A DNA stretch of 64,000 bases from Paremcibacter congregatus (GTDB taxonomy: Bacteria > Pseudomonadota > Alphaproteobacteria > Sphingomonadales > Emcibacteraceae): positions 2,883,501-2,947,500 of the forward strand of contig NZ_CP041025.1 of assembly GCF_006385135.1 (NCBI RefSeq). Reading direction: 5' to 3'. A program made the position numbers and the translations under genes. Positions 18,194 to 27,983 of the stretch are shown here, one piece after another (positions within the stretch are counted from its first letter, which is position 1; every line of letters starts with the position of its first letter). The notes beneath the pieces are model-generated. The model worked only from the letters and a program-made list of their open reading frames with translations, was not told the DNA's origin and did not search any database.

Positions 18194-21100
18194 CTACCAG
18201 ACAATCTTCTCGATATTGTCGAAATCAATGGTCCCGCCGCTGTCAAAGGTAATGGTCCCGGATGCATCTTCTGACAACATCATCTCGTGGGCTTCTTCAT
18301 CGGTTGAGGTAATGGTGGAGCCATCATCCAGCGTCAAGGTCCAGCCCTGCTGGCTACCGGCGCCGTCATATCCATCCAGTTGAATGGTATCGGTCCAGCC
18401 CGCACCGCCATCAACGGTATCGGCCCCTTCATTGGCCCCGAAAACAAACGTGTCATCATGCAGCTGCCCGTACAGTGCATCATTCCCGCTGCCCCCGACC
18501 AGAATATCATTCTGATCGCCGCCATAAAGAGCATCATCCCCGGCACCACCATACAGCGTATCATTCCCCGCATCCCCGTTCAGGGCATCTCCGCCACTGC
18601 CGCCATAAACGATATCGTCACCACTGCCGGCAACAATATGATCTGCCCCTCCCGCGCCATCGATATAATCATTGACGCCGTCGCTGCCCTGCAGGGCATC
18701 TCCGGCTTCCGTCCCGGTTGTCACGGTATAGCCCTCCGGCACAGCCGGGGCAGCATCATGATCAACCGGGTCTGCCCCGGGGGCGTCACTTTCCACGTGC
18801 ACCGCAAGAGCGTGACTGGTTGTAACACTGTCGCCGGTGCTTGTTTCCGTCACGGTCGCCGCGACCTGAAGGTCGAAATCTGTCGTCCCCTCCGCCGGCG
18901 TGATCGTCATGCTGTCCAAAGCCCAGTCAGAAACATCAATTGCTGTATCGCCCGTTGACGCTGTAAAACTGTTGCCCGCGCCATCAGAAAGCACGGCTCC
19001 TTCCGGTATCGCTGAAATGCTCAGGGCCATGGTTTCAGACCCATCCGTATCCACCAGTGAGGAGATAATTTCCGGCAAGGCGATCGCCAGGCCCTCCGTA
19101 CCGGACGCTGCCCATTCAACATCCTCCACATCTGTCACCGTCAGATTATCAATATACGCCCCGCGCCCATATTGCGCCCCCTCGCCTGCATATTTGATTT
19201 CAACCCGAACCGAAGAACCATCCCCGGTAAAACTATATTCATGATTGGACCAGTTGGTATCAGTAGCCCCGATCCCCGAATCGGAGATTTCCTCAACTTT
19301 CTCGCCGTTGATCCAGACCTCTACCTTTGACACATCTTCATCATAGCCCGGTCGGGCAGAGAAATCGAAACTGAAGCTATAGTCGTGACCTTCCTGGGTT
19401 TGTATATCCTGATAGATATTCATGGTATCCGCATAGGTTCCGGTCGTGTCTTTGTTCAGTTCAAGATATTGACCGCCCTCTGACGCGGTATAGGCCTGAC
19501 TGGTCTGCTCTTCCGACCAGACCTCGAAGGCGCCTGAATCGGTATGCCAGTCCCCGAGACTATCCGCCATATAGAAACCGCTGGTGCCCGTCTGGGTTCC
19601 CTCGGTAATCACCGCGTCTTCAAACCCGGAGTCAGTCGTCGTAGTTGTCGTGGAACCGGCATGCAACATTACACCATCCACCACTGCGGTCACGTCAATT
19701 GATGCGGTCGCCTGGCCAGAATCCACCCCGTCACTGACCGTGAAGTTCAACGGCACATTGTCGCCGCTGTAATTCTCTGTCGGGGTAAAACTGTAGGTCC
19801 CGTCGCCATTGTCACTGACAGTCCCGTAAGCCGGATCAACCGACACGGCCGTCACCGACAGGCTGTCGCCGTCCACATCGGTGCTGTTGGACAGCAGATC
19901 CGCCGCCGTGAAGGTCATGCTCGTGTCTTCCAGCGTCGCGCCAAGATCAACAGTCCCCACAACCGGACCGTCGTTAGACCCCGTCACAGTCACCGTAGCG
20001 GTTGCGCTATCCGTACCGCCCTGGCCGTCACTGACTGTATAGCTGATTTCCACCGTGGCGCTCTCGCCATCATCAAGCCCCGCATACGACTCACCCGGAT
20101 CATAACTCAACGTGCCGTCGTCATTGATCGTCACAGCTCCCTGACCGCTGCTGACAGAAGCTGATGTTACACTGAGGCTGTCCCCTTCCACGTCTGTGTC
20201 ATTGGCCAGCACATTCAGGGTCACACTGCTGTCTTCCCCGGTCATCGCCACATCGGCTTCCGCCACAGGACCGTCATTGCTGCCGGTGACTGTAATCGTC
20301 AGAGTAGATTCCACACTTCCGCCCTGGCCATCGCTCGCTTCATACGTAACGACAACATCCTGCGTTTCCCCAGCTTTCAGATCATCAAAGTCACTGCCCG
20401 GATCAAATTGTACTTGTCCATCAACGATGGATACCCCCCCTTGACCCGACGGCACAACAACGTCGGTCAGGCTAAGCGTGTCCCCGTTGATATCGGTATC
20501 ATTGGCGAGAACATCCACTGTAATAGCCTGGTTTTCACCCGCAGACGCCGTATCGGCGACGGCATCCGGGCCATTGTTGACATCAACAGAAATGATCGAA
20601 GTTGTCGTGGCGCTGTCACCATTGCTGTCTTCAGTCGAAGTCGCCGTTACCTGAAGATCAAAATCAACCGTTCCTTCCGCCGGGGTGACCGTAAGATCCT
20701 CCAGCGTCCAGCCTGTTACATCTACAGAACCTGTATCGGCAGTTGCCGTAAAGCTATGACCGGCACTATCCTGCAGAACAGTTCCTTCCGGCACCTGGGA
20801 AATCACCAGGCTCAGGCTCTCCGACCCGTCGACATCATTCAATGAAGCCGTAATATCCGGCAGGGCAATGGCGTTCTCTTCATTGCCTTGAACGGTCTCC
20901 GTCACATCGGTTGTCTGTCTCACCTCAATCTGGGTATTGACATCCGTATGATCTTTATCTCCGCCGCCATAAAGGTCTTCCCAATTCTGGTTACCTTCAC
21001 GGACTGTATCCGCCAAATGGTCATAACCATCCGGATTAAGGGCCTGATTGCTGAAATAGGCCGGAGCGCCCTGACCTGACAATGGCGCACCCTCCTGCAT

Positions 21101-24100
21101 CGGCGTCCATACACCATCAATTTGCTCAAACGTAACGGCAGAGCCATCTGTCATGGACGCGTTCGCGTCATGGCCGTCCGGGATGATAAAGAACCCCAAC
21201 GTCACGCCACCAGGATAATCATCCGGATTGATTGTGATTGAGTGAGAATCAGCATCTTTAACATTATCCTGGATAATGGCCCCGCCGATCGGGTTTCCAT
21301 CCGCGTCCGCGACATAATAACCATGAGAACTGTTATAGCCCGCCTCTACAGACAGATAGCTGGCGTCGATGGTAATCTCTCCGCCACCGGAAATATCATA
21401 TTGTCCATCTGTGTTTTCCAGAGTTTTACTCACCCCAAGAGAGGGCCCGTCCGCGACCGCCGTCACATCAAGGGAGGCCGTCGCCTGAGACGTCTCAACG
21501 CCGTCAGAAACGGTGAAGCTCAATGGCACATCGTCGCCACTGTAATTCTCTGCCGGGGTAAAGCTGTAGGTCCCGTCGCCATTGTCGGCCACAGTCCCGT
21601 AAGCCGGATCAACCGACACGGCCGTCACCGACAGGCTGTCGCCGTCTACATCGGTGCTGTTGGCCAGTAAATCCGCCGCCGTGAAGGTCACGCTCGTGTC
21701 TTCCAGCGTCGCGCCAAGATCGATATTGCCCGCAATCGGACCGTCATTCTCCGCCGCCACCGTCAAGGTGACGCTGCCGCTGTCCGTGGTCGTTCCGTCC
21801 GACAGGGTGTAGCTGAAGCTGTCCTCGCCATTAAAATCCGCCGCCGGGCTATAGTCAAAGCTGCCGTCCGCCGCAATCACCACCGTACCGCCCTGGGCCG
21901 TCGTGATGGTTTCCGCCACAACGCTTAAAACGTCGCCGTCCACATCCGTATCGTTTGTCAGAACATTGCCCGAGATCGCCTGATCTTCCGTCCCCGCAAA
22001 ACCGTCCGCCGTCGCCACGGGGCCGTCGTTGACCGCCGTCACATCGATCGCGCCGCTCGCCGCCGTGGTCGTCGTGCCATCAGACACATCGTAATTAAGG
22101 TTGACGGTGCCGTTAAAATCCGCATCCGGCGTCAGGGTCCAGGTCCCGTCGCCATTATCGTTCAGGCTGCCACTGTCGCTGGTCAGATTGGCGACGCTTA
22201 AGGTATCGCCGTCCACGTCAGAGGCGTTGGCCAAAAGGTCCGTTTCGGAAAAGACAATTCCCGTATCTTCCGTCCCCGCAAAGCCCGTTGGGCCGGAAAC
22301 AGTTGGTCCGTCGTTGACCGCCGCCACATCAAGAGTGGCTGACGCCTGGGCAGAATCCACGCCGTCACTGACTGTGAAGCTCAACGGCACATCATCGCCA
22401 TTGTAATTCTCCGTCGGGGTAAAGCTGTAGGTCCCGTCGCCATTGTCGGCCACAGTCCCGTAAGCCGGATCAACCGACATGGCCGTCACCGACAGGCTGT
22501 CGCCGTCTACATCGGTGCTGTTGGCCAGTAAATCCGCCGCCGTGAAGGTCACGCTCGTGTCTTCCAGCGTCGCGCCAAGATCGATATTGCCCGCAATCGG
22601 ACCGTCATTCTCCGCCGCCACCGTCAAGGTGACGCTGCCGCTGTCCGTGGTCGTTCCGTCCGACAGGGTGTAGCTGAAGCTGTCCTCGCCATTAAAATCC
22701 GCCGCCGGGCTATAGTCAAAGCTGCCGTCCGCCGCGATCGTCACCGTACCGCCCTGGGCCGTCGTGATGGTTTCCGCCACAACGCTTAAAACGTCGCCGT
22801 CCACATCCGTATCGTTTGTCAGAACATTGCCCGAGATCGCCTGATCTTCCGTCCCCGCAAAACCGTCCGCCGTCGCCACGGGGCCGTCGTTGACCGCCGC
22901 CACATCGATCGCGCCGCTCGCCGCCGTGGTCGTCGTGCCATCAGACACATCGTAATTAAGGTTGACGGTGCCGTTAAAATCCGCATCCGGCGTCAGGGTC
23001 CAGGTCCCGTCGCCATTATCGTTCAGGCTGCCACTGTCGCTGGTCAGATTGGCGACGCTTAAGGTATCGCCGTCCACGTCAGAGGCGTTGGCCAAAAGGT
23101 CCGTTTCGGAAAAGACAATTCCCGTATCTTCCGTCCCCGCAAAGCCCGTTGGGCCGGAAACAGTTGGTCCGTCATTGAGCGCCGTCACATCAAGGGAGGC
23201 CGTCGCCTGGGCAGAATCCACGCCGTCACTGACTGTGAAGCTTAATGGCACATCGTCGCCATTGTAATTCTCCGTCGGGGTAAAGCTGTAGGTCCCGTCG
23301 CCATTGTCACTGACAGTCCCGTAAGCCGGATCAACCGACACGGCCGTCACCGACAGGCTGTCGCCGTCTACATCGGTGCTGTTGGCCAGTAAATCCGCCG
23401 CCGTGAAGGTCACGCTCGTGTCTTCCAGCGTCGCGCCAAGATCGATATTGCCCGCAATCGGACCGTCATTCTCCGCCGCCACCGTCAAGGTGACGCTGCC
23501 GCTGTCCGTGGTCGTTCCGTCCGACAGGGTGTAGCTGAAGCTGTCCTCGCCATTAAAATCCGCCGCCGGGCTATAGTCAAAGCTGCCGTCCGCCGCGATC
23601 GTCACCGTACCGCCCTGGGCCGTCGTGATGGTTTCCGCCACAACGCTTAAAACGTCGCCGTCCACATCCGTATCGTTTGTCAGAACATTGCCCGAGATCG
23701 CCTGATCTTCCGTCCCCGCAAAACCGTCCGCCGTCGCCACGGGGCCGTCGTTGACCGCCGCCACATCGATCGCGCCGCTCGCCGCCGTGGTCGTCGTGCC
23801 ATCAGACACATCGTAATTAAGGTTGACGGTGCCGTTAAAATCCGCATCCGGCGTCAGGGTCCAGGTCCCGTCGCCATTATCGTTCAGGCTGCCACTGTCG
23901 CTGGTCAGATTGGCGACGCTTAAGGTATCGCCGTCCACGTCAGAGGCGTTGGCCAAAAGGTCCGTTTCGGAAAAGACAATTCCCGTATCTTCCGTCCCCG
24001 CAAAGCCCGTTGGGCCGGAAACAGTTGGTCCGTCATTGAGCGCCGTCACATCAAGGGAGGCCGTCGCCTGGGCAGAATCCACGCCGTCACTGACTGTGAA

Positions 24101-25741
24101 GCTTAATGGCACATCGTCGCCATTGTAATTCTCCGTCGGGGTAAAGCTGTAGGTCCCGTCGCCATTGTCACTGACAGTCCCGTAAGCCGGATCAACCGAC
24201 ACGGCCGTCACCGACAGGCTGTCGCCGTCCACATCGGTACTGTTGGCCAGTAAATCCGCCGCCGTGAAGGTCACGCTCGTGTCTTCCAGCGTCGCGCCAA
24301 GATCAATATTGCCCGCAATCGGACCGTCATTCTCCGCCGCCACCGTCAAGGTGACGCTGCCGCTGTCCGTGGTCGTTCCGTCCGACAGGGTGTAGCTGAA
24401 GCTGTCCTCGCCATTAAAATCCGCCGCCGGGCTATAGTCAAAGCTGCCGTCCGCCGCGATCGTCACCGTACCGCCCTGGGCCGTCGTGATGGTTTCCGCC
24501 ACAACGCTTAAAACGTCGCCGTCCACATCCGTATCGTTTGTCAGAACATTGCCCGAGATCGCCTGATCTTCCGTCCCCGCAAAACCGTCCGCCGTCGCCA
24601 CGGGGCCGTCGTTGACCGCCGCCACATCGATCGCGCCGCTCGCCGCCGTGGTCGTCGTGCCATCAGACACATCGTAATTAAGGTTGACGGTGCCGTTAAA
24701 ATCCGCATCCGGCGTCAGGGTCCAGGTCCCGTCGCCATTATCGTTCAGGCTGCCACTGTCGCTGGTCAGATTGGCGACGCTTAAGGTATCGCCGTCCACG
24801 TCAGAGGCGTTGGCCAAAAGGTCCGTTTCGGAAAAGACAATTCCCGTATCTTCCGTCCCCGCAAAGCCCGTTGGGCCGGAAACAGTTGGTCCGTCATTGA
24901 GCGCCGTCACATCAAGGGAGGCCGTCGCCTGGGCAGAATCCACGCCGTCACTGACTGTGAAGCTTAATGGCACATCGTCGCCATTGTAATTCTCCGTCGG
25001 GGTAAAGCTGTAGGTCCCGTCGCCATTGTCACTGACAGTCCCGTAAGCCGGATCAACCGACACGGCCGTCACCGACAGGCTGTCGCCGTCCACATCGGTA
25101 CTGTTGGCCAGTAAATCCGCCGCCGTGAAGGTCACGCTCGTGTCTTCCAGCGTCGCGCCAAGATCAATATTGCCCGCAACCGGAGCCGTATTTTCAGGTT
25201 CTGCCGGTTCCGCAGTTTCTTCTTCAGGGGGCAGAGCAGAAGTCTGGCTCTGGGTGGTGGTCTGCGTTTCTGTAATCTCGCTGTCCTGGGCCAGGAAAGC
25301 CGAAGTGGGTTGAGCAGTCTGTGTCGTTGTGGTGTTTTGTTCAAAATCCAATGCAGATGTGGCGGTAGCGCCTGTCAGAAGCGGCTCCTCTGTTACGACA
25401 TCTGCGGCTTCCTCCGCATCTTCCTGCAAAAGGGCCGCCAGTCTGGCTTCGGCTTCTTCCAGCGTATCATGGACTGGTGATGTTGTGCTCACGGTATTTT
25501 CAACAGAAGCCACGGCCATTCCGCCGTCCTCCTGTTCAGGGAGAGTTTCACCTTCGGCGGTGCGCCCGCCAAGATGAATATTGGCCCGTGTCTGTGTGTC
25601 CTGCGTATCGTCTTCGCCGGCAGTATTCAGGTGCGCCTCTTCGTCTTCATTTGCGCGAACCCGATCGGCCCCCTGAATGATGGGGTCTAATTCAATATCA
25701 GCATCGTTTGGTGACGATTTTTCCTGAGTATTGTCTGCCAT
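18194..25741 (-). CDS. Giant tandem-95/cadherin-like repeat protein with C-terminal RTX repeats
   Basis: A 2515-residue acidic, Thr/Ser/Asp-rich protein, probably a surface adhesin or extracellular matrix protein exported by type I secretion. Layout: an N-terminal charged head without signal peptide (1-190); repeated Ig/cadherin-like domains of the form 'DGD.LSV...G.V..NGDGT.SF.P...YNG.D..S.TVSDG' (about 190-1450) with a 287-residue supra-repeat; an inserted carbohydrate-binding-like region (about 1440-1590); further diverged repeats; a second beta-sandwich module (about 2020-2180); at least six RTX-type calcium nonapeptides (GGxGxDxxx, near 2340-2420); and a C-terminal tail ending IEKIVW like type I signals. 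ATG 25741 is preceded by GGAGAG at 7 nt; an upstream in-frame ATG at 25801 is less likely. No secretion ABC transporter is in the window. Confidence 0.85.
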   Translation of the reverse strand: MADNTQEKSSPNDADIELDPIIQGADRVRANEDEEAHLNTAGEDDTQDTQTRANIHLGGRTAEGETLPEQEDGGMAVASVENTVSTTSPVHDTLEEAEARLAALLQEDAEEAADVVTEEPLLTGATATSALDFEQNTTTTQTAQPTSAFLAQDSEITETQTTTQSQTSALPPEEETAEPAEPENTAPVAGNIDLGATLEDTSVTFTAADLLANSTDVDGDSLSVTAVSVDPAYGTVSDNGDGTYSFTPTENYNGDDVPLSFTVSDGVDSAQATASLDVTALNDGPTVSGPTGFAGTEDTGIVFSETDLLANASDVDGDTLSVANLTSDSGSLNDNGDGTWTLTPDADFNGTVNLNYDVSDGTTTTAASGAIDVAAVNDGPVATADGFAGTEDQAISGNVLTNDTDVDGDVLSVVAETITTAQGGTVTIAADGSFDYSPAADFNGEDSFSYTLSDGTTTDSGSVTLTVAAENDGPIAGNIDLGATLEDTSVTFTAADLLANSTDVDGDSLSVTAVSVDPAYGTVSDNGDGTYSFTPTENYNGDDVPLSFTVSDGVDSAQATASLDVTALNDGPTVSGPTGFAGTEDTGIVFSETDLLANASDVDGDTLSVANLTSDSGSLNDNGDGTWTLTPDADFNGTVNLNYDVSDGTTTTAASGAIDVAAVNDGPVATADGFAGTEDQAISGNVLTNDTDVDGDVLSVVAETITTAQGGTVTIAADGSFDYSPAADFNGEDSFSYTLSDGTTTDSGSVTLTVAAENDGPIAGNIDLGATLEDTSVTFTAADLLANSTDVDGDSLSVTAVSVDPAYGTVSDNGDGTYSFTPTENYNGDDVPLSFTVSDGVDSAQATASLDVTALNDGPTVSGPTGFAGTEDTGIVFSETDLLANASDVDGDTLSVANLTSDSGSLNDNGDGTWTLTPDADFNGTVNLNYDVSDGTTTTAASGAIDVAAVNDGPVATADGFAGTEDQAISGNVLTNDTDVDGDVLSVVAETITTAQGGTVTIAADGSFDYSPAADFNGEDSFSYTLSDGTTTDSGSVTLTVAAENDGPIAGNIDLGATLEDTSVTFTAADLLANSTDVDGDSLSVTAMSVDPAYGTVADNGDGTYSFTPTENYNGDDVPLSFTVSDGVDSAQASATLDVAAVNDGPTVSGPTGFAGTEDTGIVFSETDLLANASDVDGDTLSVANLTSDSGSLNDNGDGTWTLTPDADFNGTVNLNYDVSDGTTTTAASGAIDVTAVNDGPVATADGFAGTEDQAISGNVLTNDTDVDGDVLSVVAETITTAQGGTVVIAADGSFDYSPAADFNGEDSFSYTLSDGTTTDSGSVTLTVAAENDGPIAGNIDLGATLEDTSVTFTAADLLANSTDVDGDSLSVTAVSVDPAYGTVADNGDGTYSFTPAENYSGDDVPLSFTVSDGVETSQATASLDVTAVADGPSLGVSKTLENTDGQYDISGGGEITIDASYLSVEAGYNSSHGYYVADADGNPIGGAIIQDNVKDADSHSITINPDDYPGGVTLGFFIIPDGHDANASMTDGSAVTFEQIDGVWTPMQEGAPLSGQGAPAYFSNQALNPDGYDHLADTVREGNQNWEDLYGGGDKDHTDVNTQIEVRQTTDVTETVQGNEENAIALPDITASLNDVDGSESLSLVISQVPEGTVLQDSAGHSFTATADTGSVDVTGWTLEDLTVTPAEGTVDFDLQVTATSTEDSNGDSATTTSIISVDVNNGPDAVADTASAGENQAITVDVLANDTDINGDTLSLTDVVVPSGQGGVSIVDGQVQFDPGSDFDDLKAGETQDVVVTYEASDGQGGSVESTLTITVTGSNDGPVAEADVAMTGEDSSVTLNVLANDTDVEGDSLSVTSASVSSGQGAVTINDDGTLSYDPGESYAGLDDGESATVEISYTVSDGQGGTDSATATVTVTGSNDGPVVGTVDLGATLEDTSMTFTAADLLSNSTDVDGDSLSVTAVSVDPAYGTVSDNGDGTYSFTPTENYSGDNVPLNFTVSDGVDSGQATASIDVTAVVDGVMLHAGSTTTTTTDSGFEDAVITEGTQTGTSGFYMADSLGDWHTDSGAFEVWSEEQTSQAYTASEGGQYLELNKDTTGTYADTMNIYQDIQTQEGHDYSFSFDFSARPGYDEDVSKVEVWINGEKVEEISDSGIGATDTNWSNHEYSFTGDGSSVRVEIKYAGEGAQYGRGAYIDNLTVTDVEDVEWAASGTEGLAIALPEIISSLVDTDGSETMALSISAIPEGAVLSDGAGNSFTASTGDTAIDVSDWALDSMTITPAEGTTDFDLQVAATVTETSTGDSVTTSHALAVHVESDAPGADPVDHDAAPAVPEGYTVTTGTEAGDALQGSDGVNDYIDGAGGADHIVAGSGDDIVYGGSGGDALNGDAGNDTLYGGAGDDALYGGDQNDILVGGSGNDALYGQLHDDTFVFGANEGADTVDGGAGWTDTIQLDGYDGAGSQQGWTLTLDDGSTITSTDEEAHEMMLSEDASGTITFDSGGTIDFDNIEKIVW
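21455..25185 (-). repeat. 861-bp tandem DNA repeats inside the giant RTX gene
   Basis: Four consecutive 861-bp units start at 21722, 22583, 23444 and 24305 (each marked by ATATTGCCCGCAA), with a partial unit at 21455-21721 and the end of another up to 25185. One unit encodes 287 residues made of three domains. The middle units differ by only a handful of bases that I can see, including synonymous sites; the lowest-coordinate unit differs most. A more diverged copy of the first domain lies at about 19690-19960. This points to recent duplication or gene conversion. Confidence 0.92.
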
Positions 25742-25858
25742 TTTGTTCTCTCCAACCAAATACAAAAACACCGAGCGCCCCCCTGCGCAATCTTGGCGCA
25801 TATAGAGGGTCCTACAGAGTTTGTATCAGAGAATAATAAACAAACACTTGCGATATAT

Positions 25859-25876
25859 GGTTAATAGATATTAACC
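25859..25876. promoter_or_regulatory. 18-bp palindrome, candidate operator upstream of the RTX gene
   Basis: GGTTAATA-GA-TATTAACC is a perfect inverted repeat with 8-bp arms. It lies 118 bp upstream of the RTX gene start and 10 bp after the AhpD-like gene. There is no T tract on either side, so an operator is more likely than a terminator. Confidence 0.4.
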
Positions 25877-25885
25877 TTTAAAGCC

Positions 25886-26491
25886 TTAGCTGTGCGACCA
25901 ATCATCAGAATTGTCGGTATTATTGGGCGACAGACCGAGAATATCTCCTTTCGTCGATACCCCCAGCCCCAATACAGTCCGGTTCGCGTAGTTGAAATAG
26001 GCCGTTACCTGGTTGACCTCAAGGATTTCCCCGTCGTCATACCCCGCCTCACGCAGCTTCGCGATATTGTCTTCAGAAATTTCGTGGGGCATGCAGGTGA
26101 GTTTCTCTGCATATTGCAGTAAAGCCGCCTGATGTACGGGAAACGCCCGGGCCGGGTCTCTGGTCTCAAACGCTTGCCGGATATCAACCGCCCGCGGGTC
26201 ATCCTTGAGTAACCGCCGCATGCCTTCATAATGATGATCAACACAATAATGGCAGTTATTCAGATAACTGACATAAGTGCCAACGGCCTCAAGAAACCAT
26301 TTATCCAGTTTGTTGCCCGTATGATGCAGAACATATTTATACAGCGCCATATGGCCTTCCAGCGTATGAGGCCGCAGACTGTGAGACATCAGGATGTTAT
26401 CGATTTTGTCATCTGGTCCCTTGACCCTGTCATAGAGCTTTTTCAATCTGCCGGTCGCCGCGGCATAAGGAATGGTGGTAATCCATGTCAT
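25886..26491 (-). CDS. AhpD-like carboxymuconolactone decarboxylase/peroxidase-related protein
   Basis: A 201-residue all-helical AhpD-fold protein. The redox motif is ENCxYC-like: LNNCHYCVDHH, with Cys80, Cys83 and His87, which in the family reduces hydroperoxides or acts as a thiol-disulfide centre. AAGGAAA precedes ATG 26491. The stop of the upstream Nramp-like gene is 20 bp away, so the two form an operon. The partner suggests a link between metal or small-solute uptake and oxidative stress; this is inference. The actual substrate cannot be read from the sequence. Confidence 0.85.
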   Translation of the reverse strand: MTWITTIPYAAATGRLKKLYDRVKGPDDKIDNILMSHSLRPHTLEGHMALYKYVLHHTGNKLDKWFLEAVGTYVSYLNNCHYCVDHHYEGMRRLLKDDPRAVDIRQAFETRDPARAFPVHQAALLQYAEKLTCMPHEISEDNIAKLREAGYDDGEILEVNQVTAYFNYANRTVLGLGVSTKGDILGLSPNNTDNSDDWSHS

Positions 26492-26511
26492 ACGGGCATT
26501 TCCTTCTGTAT

Positions 26512-27786
26512 CTAGTTGATCGCCTTCAGATAAAAATAGTAACTGGCAAACAGGGTCAACACAACAATCGCCACCAACGACACCATATTCACTACCCCTT
26601 TCGGTCTGTCTTCCACCGGCACTTCAATGCTGTGCATGGCTCTGTGGTTGAGATACGCCAGCACAGGGGCGAAGACGAAGGAGACTGTCGTGGCAAAGTC
26701 AATAAACATCTTGAAGGACGCGGTCCAGAACATCACCAGCAGGTAAGCCCCGATACAGCCCCCGATCATGAAACACAGATAGAGCATTCCTTTTTGCTGA
26801 TGATCCTGCTGCCAAGGCGCTTCGTCCTGCCACAAGCGTTCCGTCGCCGTCATCAATGCCCGCGGAAAGCCGTCAATCACGGTGATGACCGTTGAAAAAA
26901 GTACTGCAAACGTGCACAGCCCGATCAGTGGCACACACCATTCACCAATGGACGAGCTATAGAGCTTGATTACCTGGGCGATAAACGCCGGGGCCGAAGC
27001 CGGGAACTGATCCCCCGTATTGTGCATCAGCGCTGTCCCAAGGATGATAAAACAAAAGGCCAGCAATGTGGTGCCCACATAACCGATATTGAAATCGAGC
27101 CGGAACTGCCCCCGCCCGACGGCGTCCGGTTTTTGCCGGGCCTTCTTCAAGGTCCAGGTTGACTGCCAGACGCTGGCCTCAAGCCCGGTTGGCATCCAGC
27201 CGACAAAAGCGACGATGAAAAACAGGGACGGCAGACTGACATTGGTGGGAAAGGCCGTAAAGCTTGAAAACACACCTGGCGTCATCAACGCATTGCCTGT
27301 GGCGATGAAGGTGAGCCCGGTAAACAGAATGACCAGAATTTTGACCACTTTTTCCAGAATAGCATACCCCCCGAATTGCAGTAATGCCACACAACTGAGC
27401 AACAGGAGCGGACTGAGGATGGCGGTGCTGAGGCTGGTGCCGGTCACCACGATGATGACCCCCGACGTCGCCAATGACAAGGCGGCGAACACCACCGGCA
27501 TCACCAAAAGATTGACAATAAGAAAAGACAGGACCGCCCATTTCCCGATATTGCGATAGCCCTGCAGCAACGTGGTGCCGGTGGACAAAGAATATTGGGT
27601 TCCGAACTGAAACGCCGGATATTTGATCACATTGACCAGCAAGACTGTCAATAAAATGCCCAGACCGAATTCCGCCCCAGCCCGCGTCGACTGGATAATA
27701 TGAGACACCCCGACACTGGTGGCGGCGAACAGCAGCCCCGGCCCGAATATTGCTTTGAATGTGTTACGTTTGCTCTGCCCTGGCAT
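26512..27786 (-). CDS. Divergent Nramp-family transporter
   Basis: A 424-residue inner-membrane protein with about 11 hydrophobic segments, related to the Nramp/SLC11 (LeuT-fold) family. The first segment aligns as GPGLLFAATSVGVSHIIQSTRAGA, so the canonical metal-binding DPGN motif is replaced by TSVGVSH (23-29). In the sixth segment the usual MPH is GWMPTG (197-201), keeping Met but losing His. Loss of these ligands makes classical manganese/iron transport doubtful; the substrate may be a different cation or solute. AAGGGAG precedes ATG 27786. It is co-transcribed with the AhpD-like gene. Confidence 0.82.
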   Translation of the reverse strand: MPGQSKRNTFKAIFGPGLLFAATSVGVSHIIQSTRAGAEFGLGILLTVLLVNVIKYPAFQFGTQYSLSTGTTLLQGYRNIGKWAVLSFLIVNLLVMPVVFAALSLATSGVIIVVTGTSLSTAILSPLLLLSCVALLQFGGYAILEKVVKILVILFTGLTFIATGNALMTPGVFSSFTAFPTNVSLPSLFFIVAFVGWMPTGLEASVWQSTWTLKKARQKPDAVGRGQFRLDFNIGYVGTTLLAFCFIILGTALMHNTGDQFPASAPAFIAQVIKLYSSSIGEWCVPLIGLCTFAVLFSTVITVIDGFPRALMTATERLWQDEAPWQQDHQQKGMLYLCFMIGGCIGAYLLVMFWTASFKMFIDFATTVSFVFAPVLAYLNHRAMHSIEVPVEDRPKGVVNMVSLVAIVVLTLFASYYFYLKAIN

Positions 27787-27911
27787 GGGAACTCCCTTAC
27801 AATAATCTAACTAATATTTTGTGTGGGAAATTTTGTATCTTCCCTTGCCGCAGAGCATACACGGAATATTTTAAGCGTGAACTGTTTTTTTAGCAGACCG
27901 AACAGAAAATG

Positions 27912-27944
27912 AAAAAGCCAGCCCCTTTATATCAAGGGACTGGC
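27912..27944 (-). terminator. Rho-independent terminator of the PEP-CTERM-like gene
   Basis: On the minus strand GCCAGTCCCTT, a short ATATA-type loop and AAGGGGCTGGC (27944-27917, one bulge) are followed by five T (27916-27912). It lies 40 bp after the stop of the gene at 27984. Confidence 0.75.
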
Positions 27945-27983
27945 GCGCATAGATGTAAGTTAAAAATCAGGCGGCAAAGGCGC

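Noticed and set aside
21455-25185. Regularly spaced repeats considered as a CRISPR array
   Set aside because: The period is 861 bp, the repeats are in frame and code for domains, and there are no short repeat-spacer units or cas genes.
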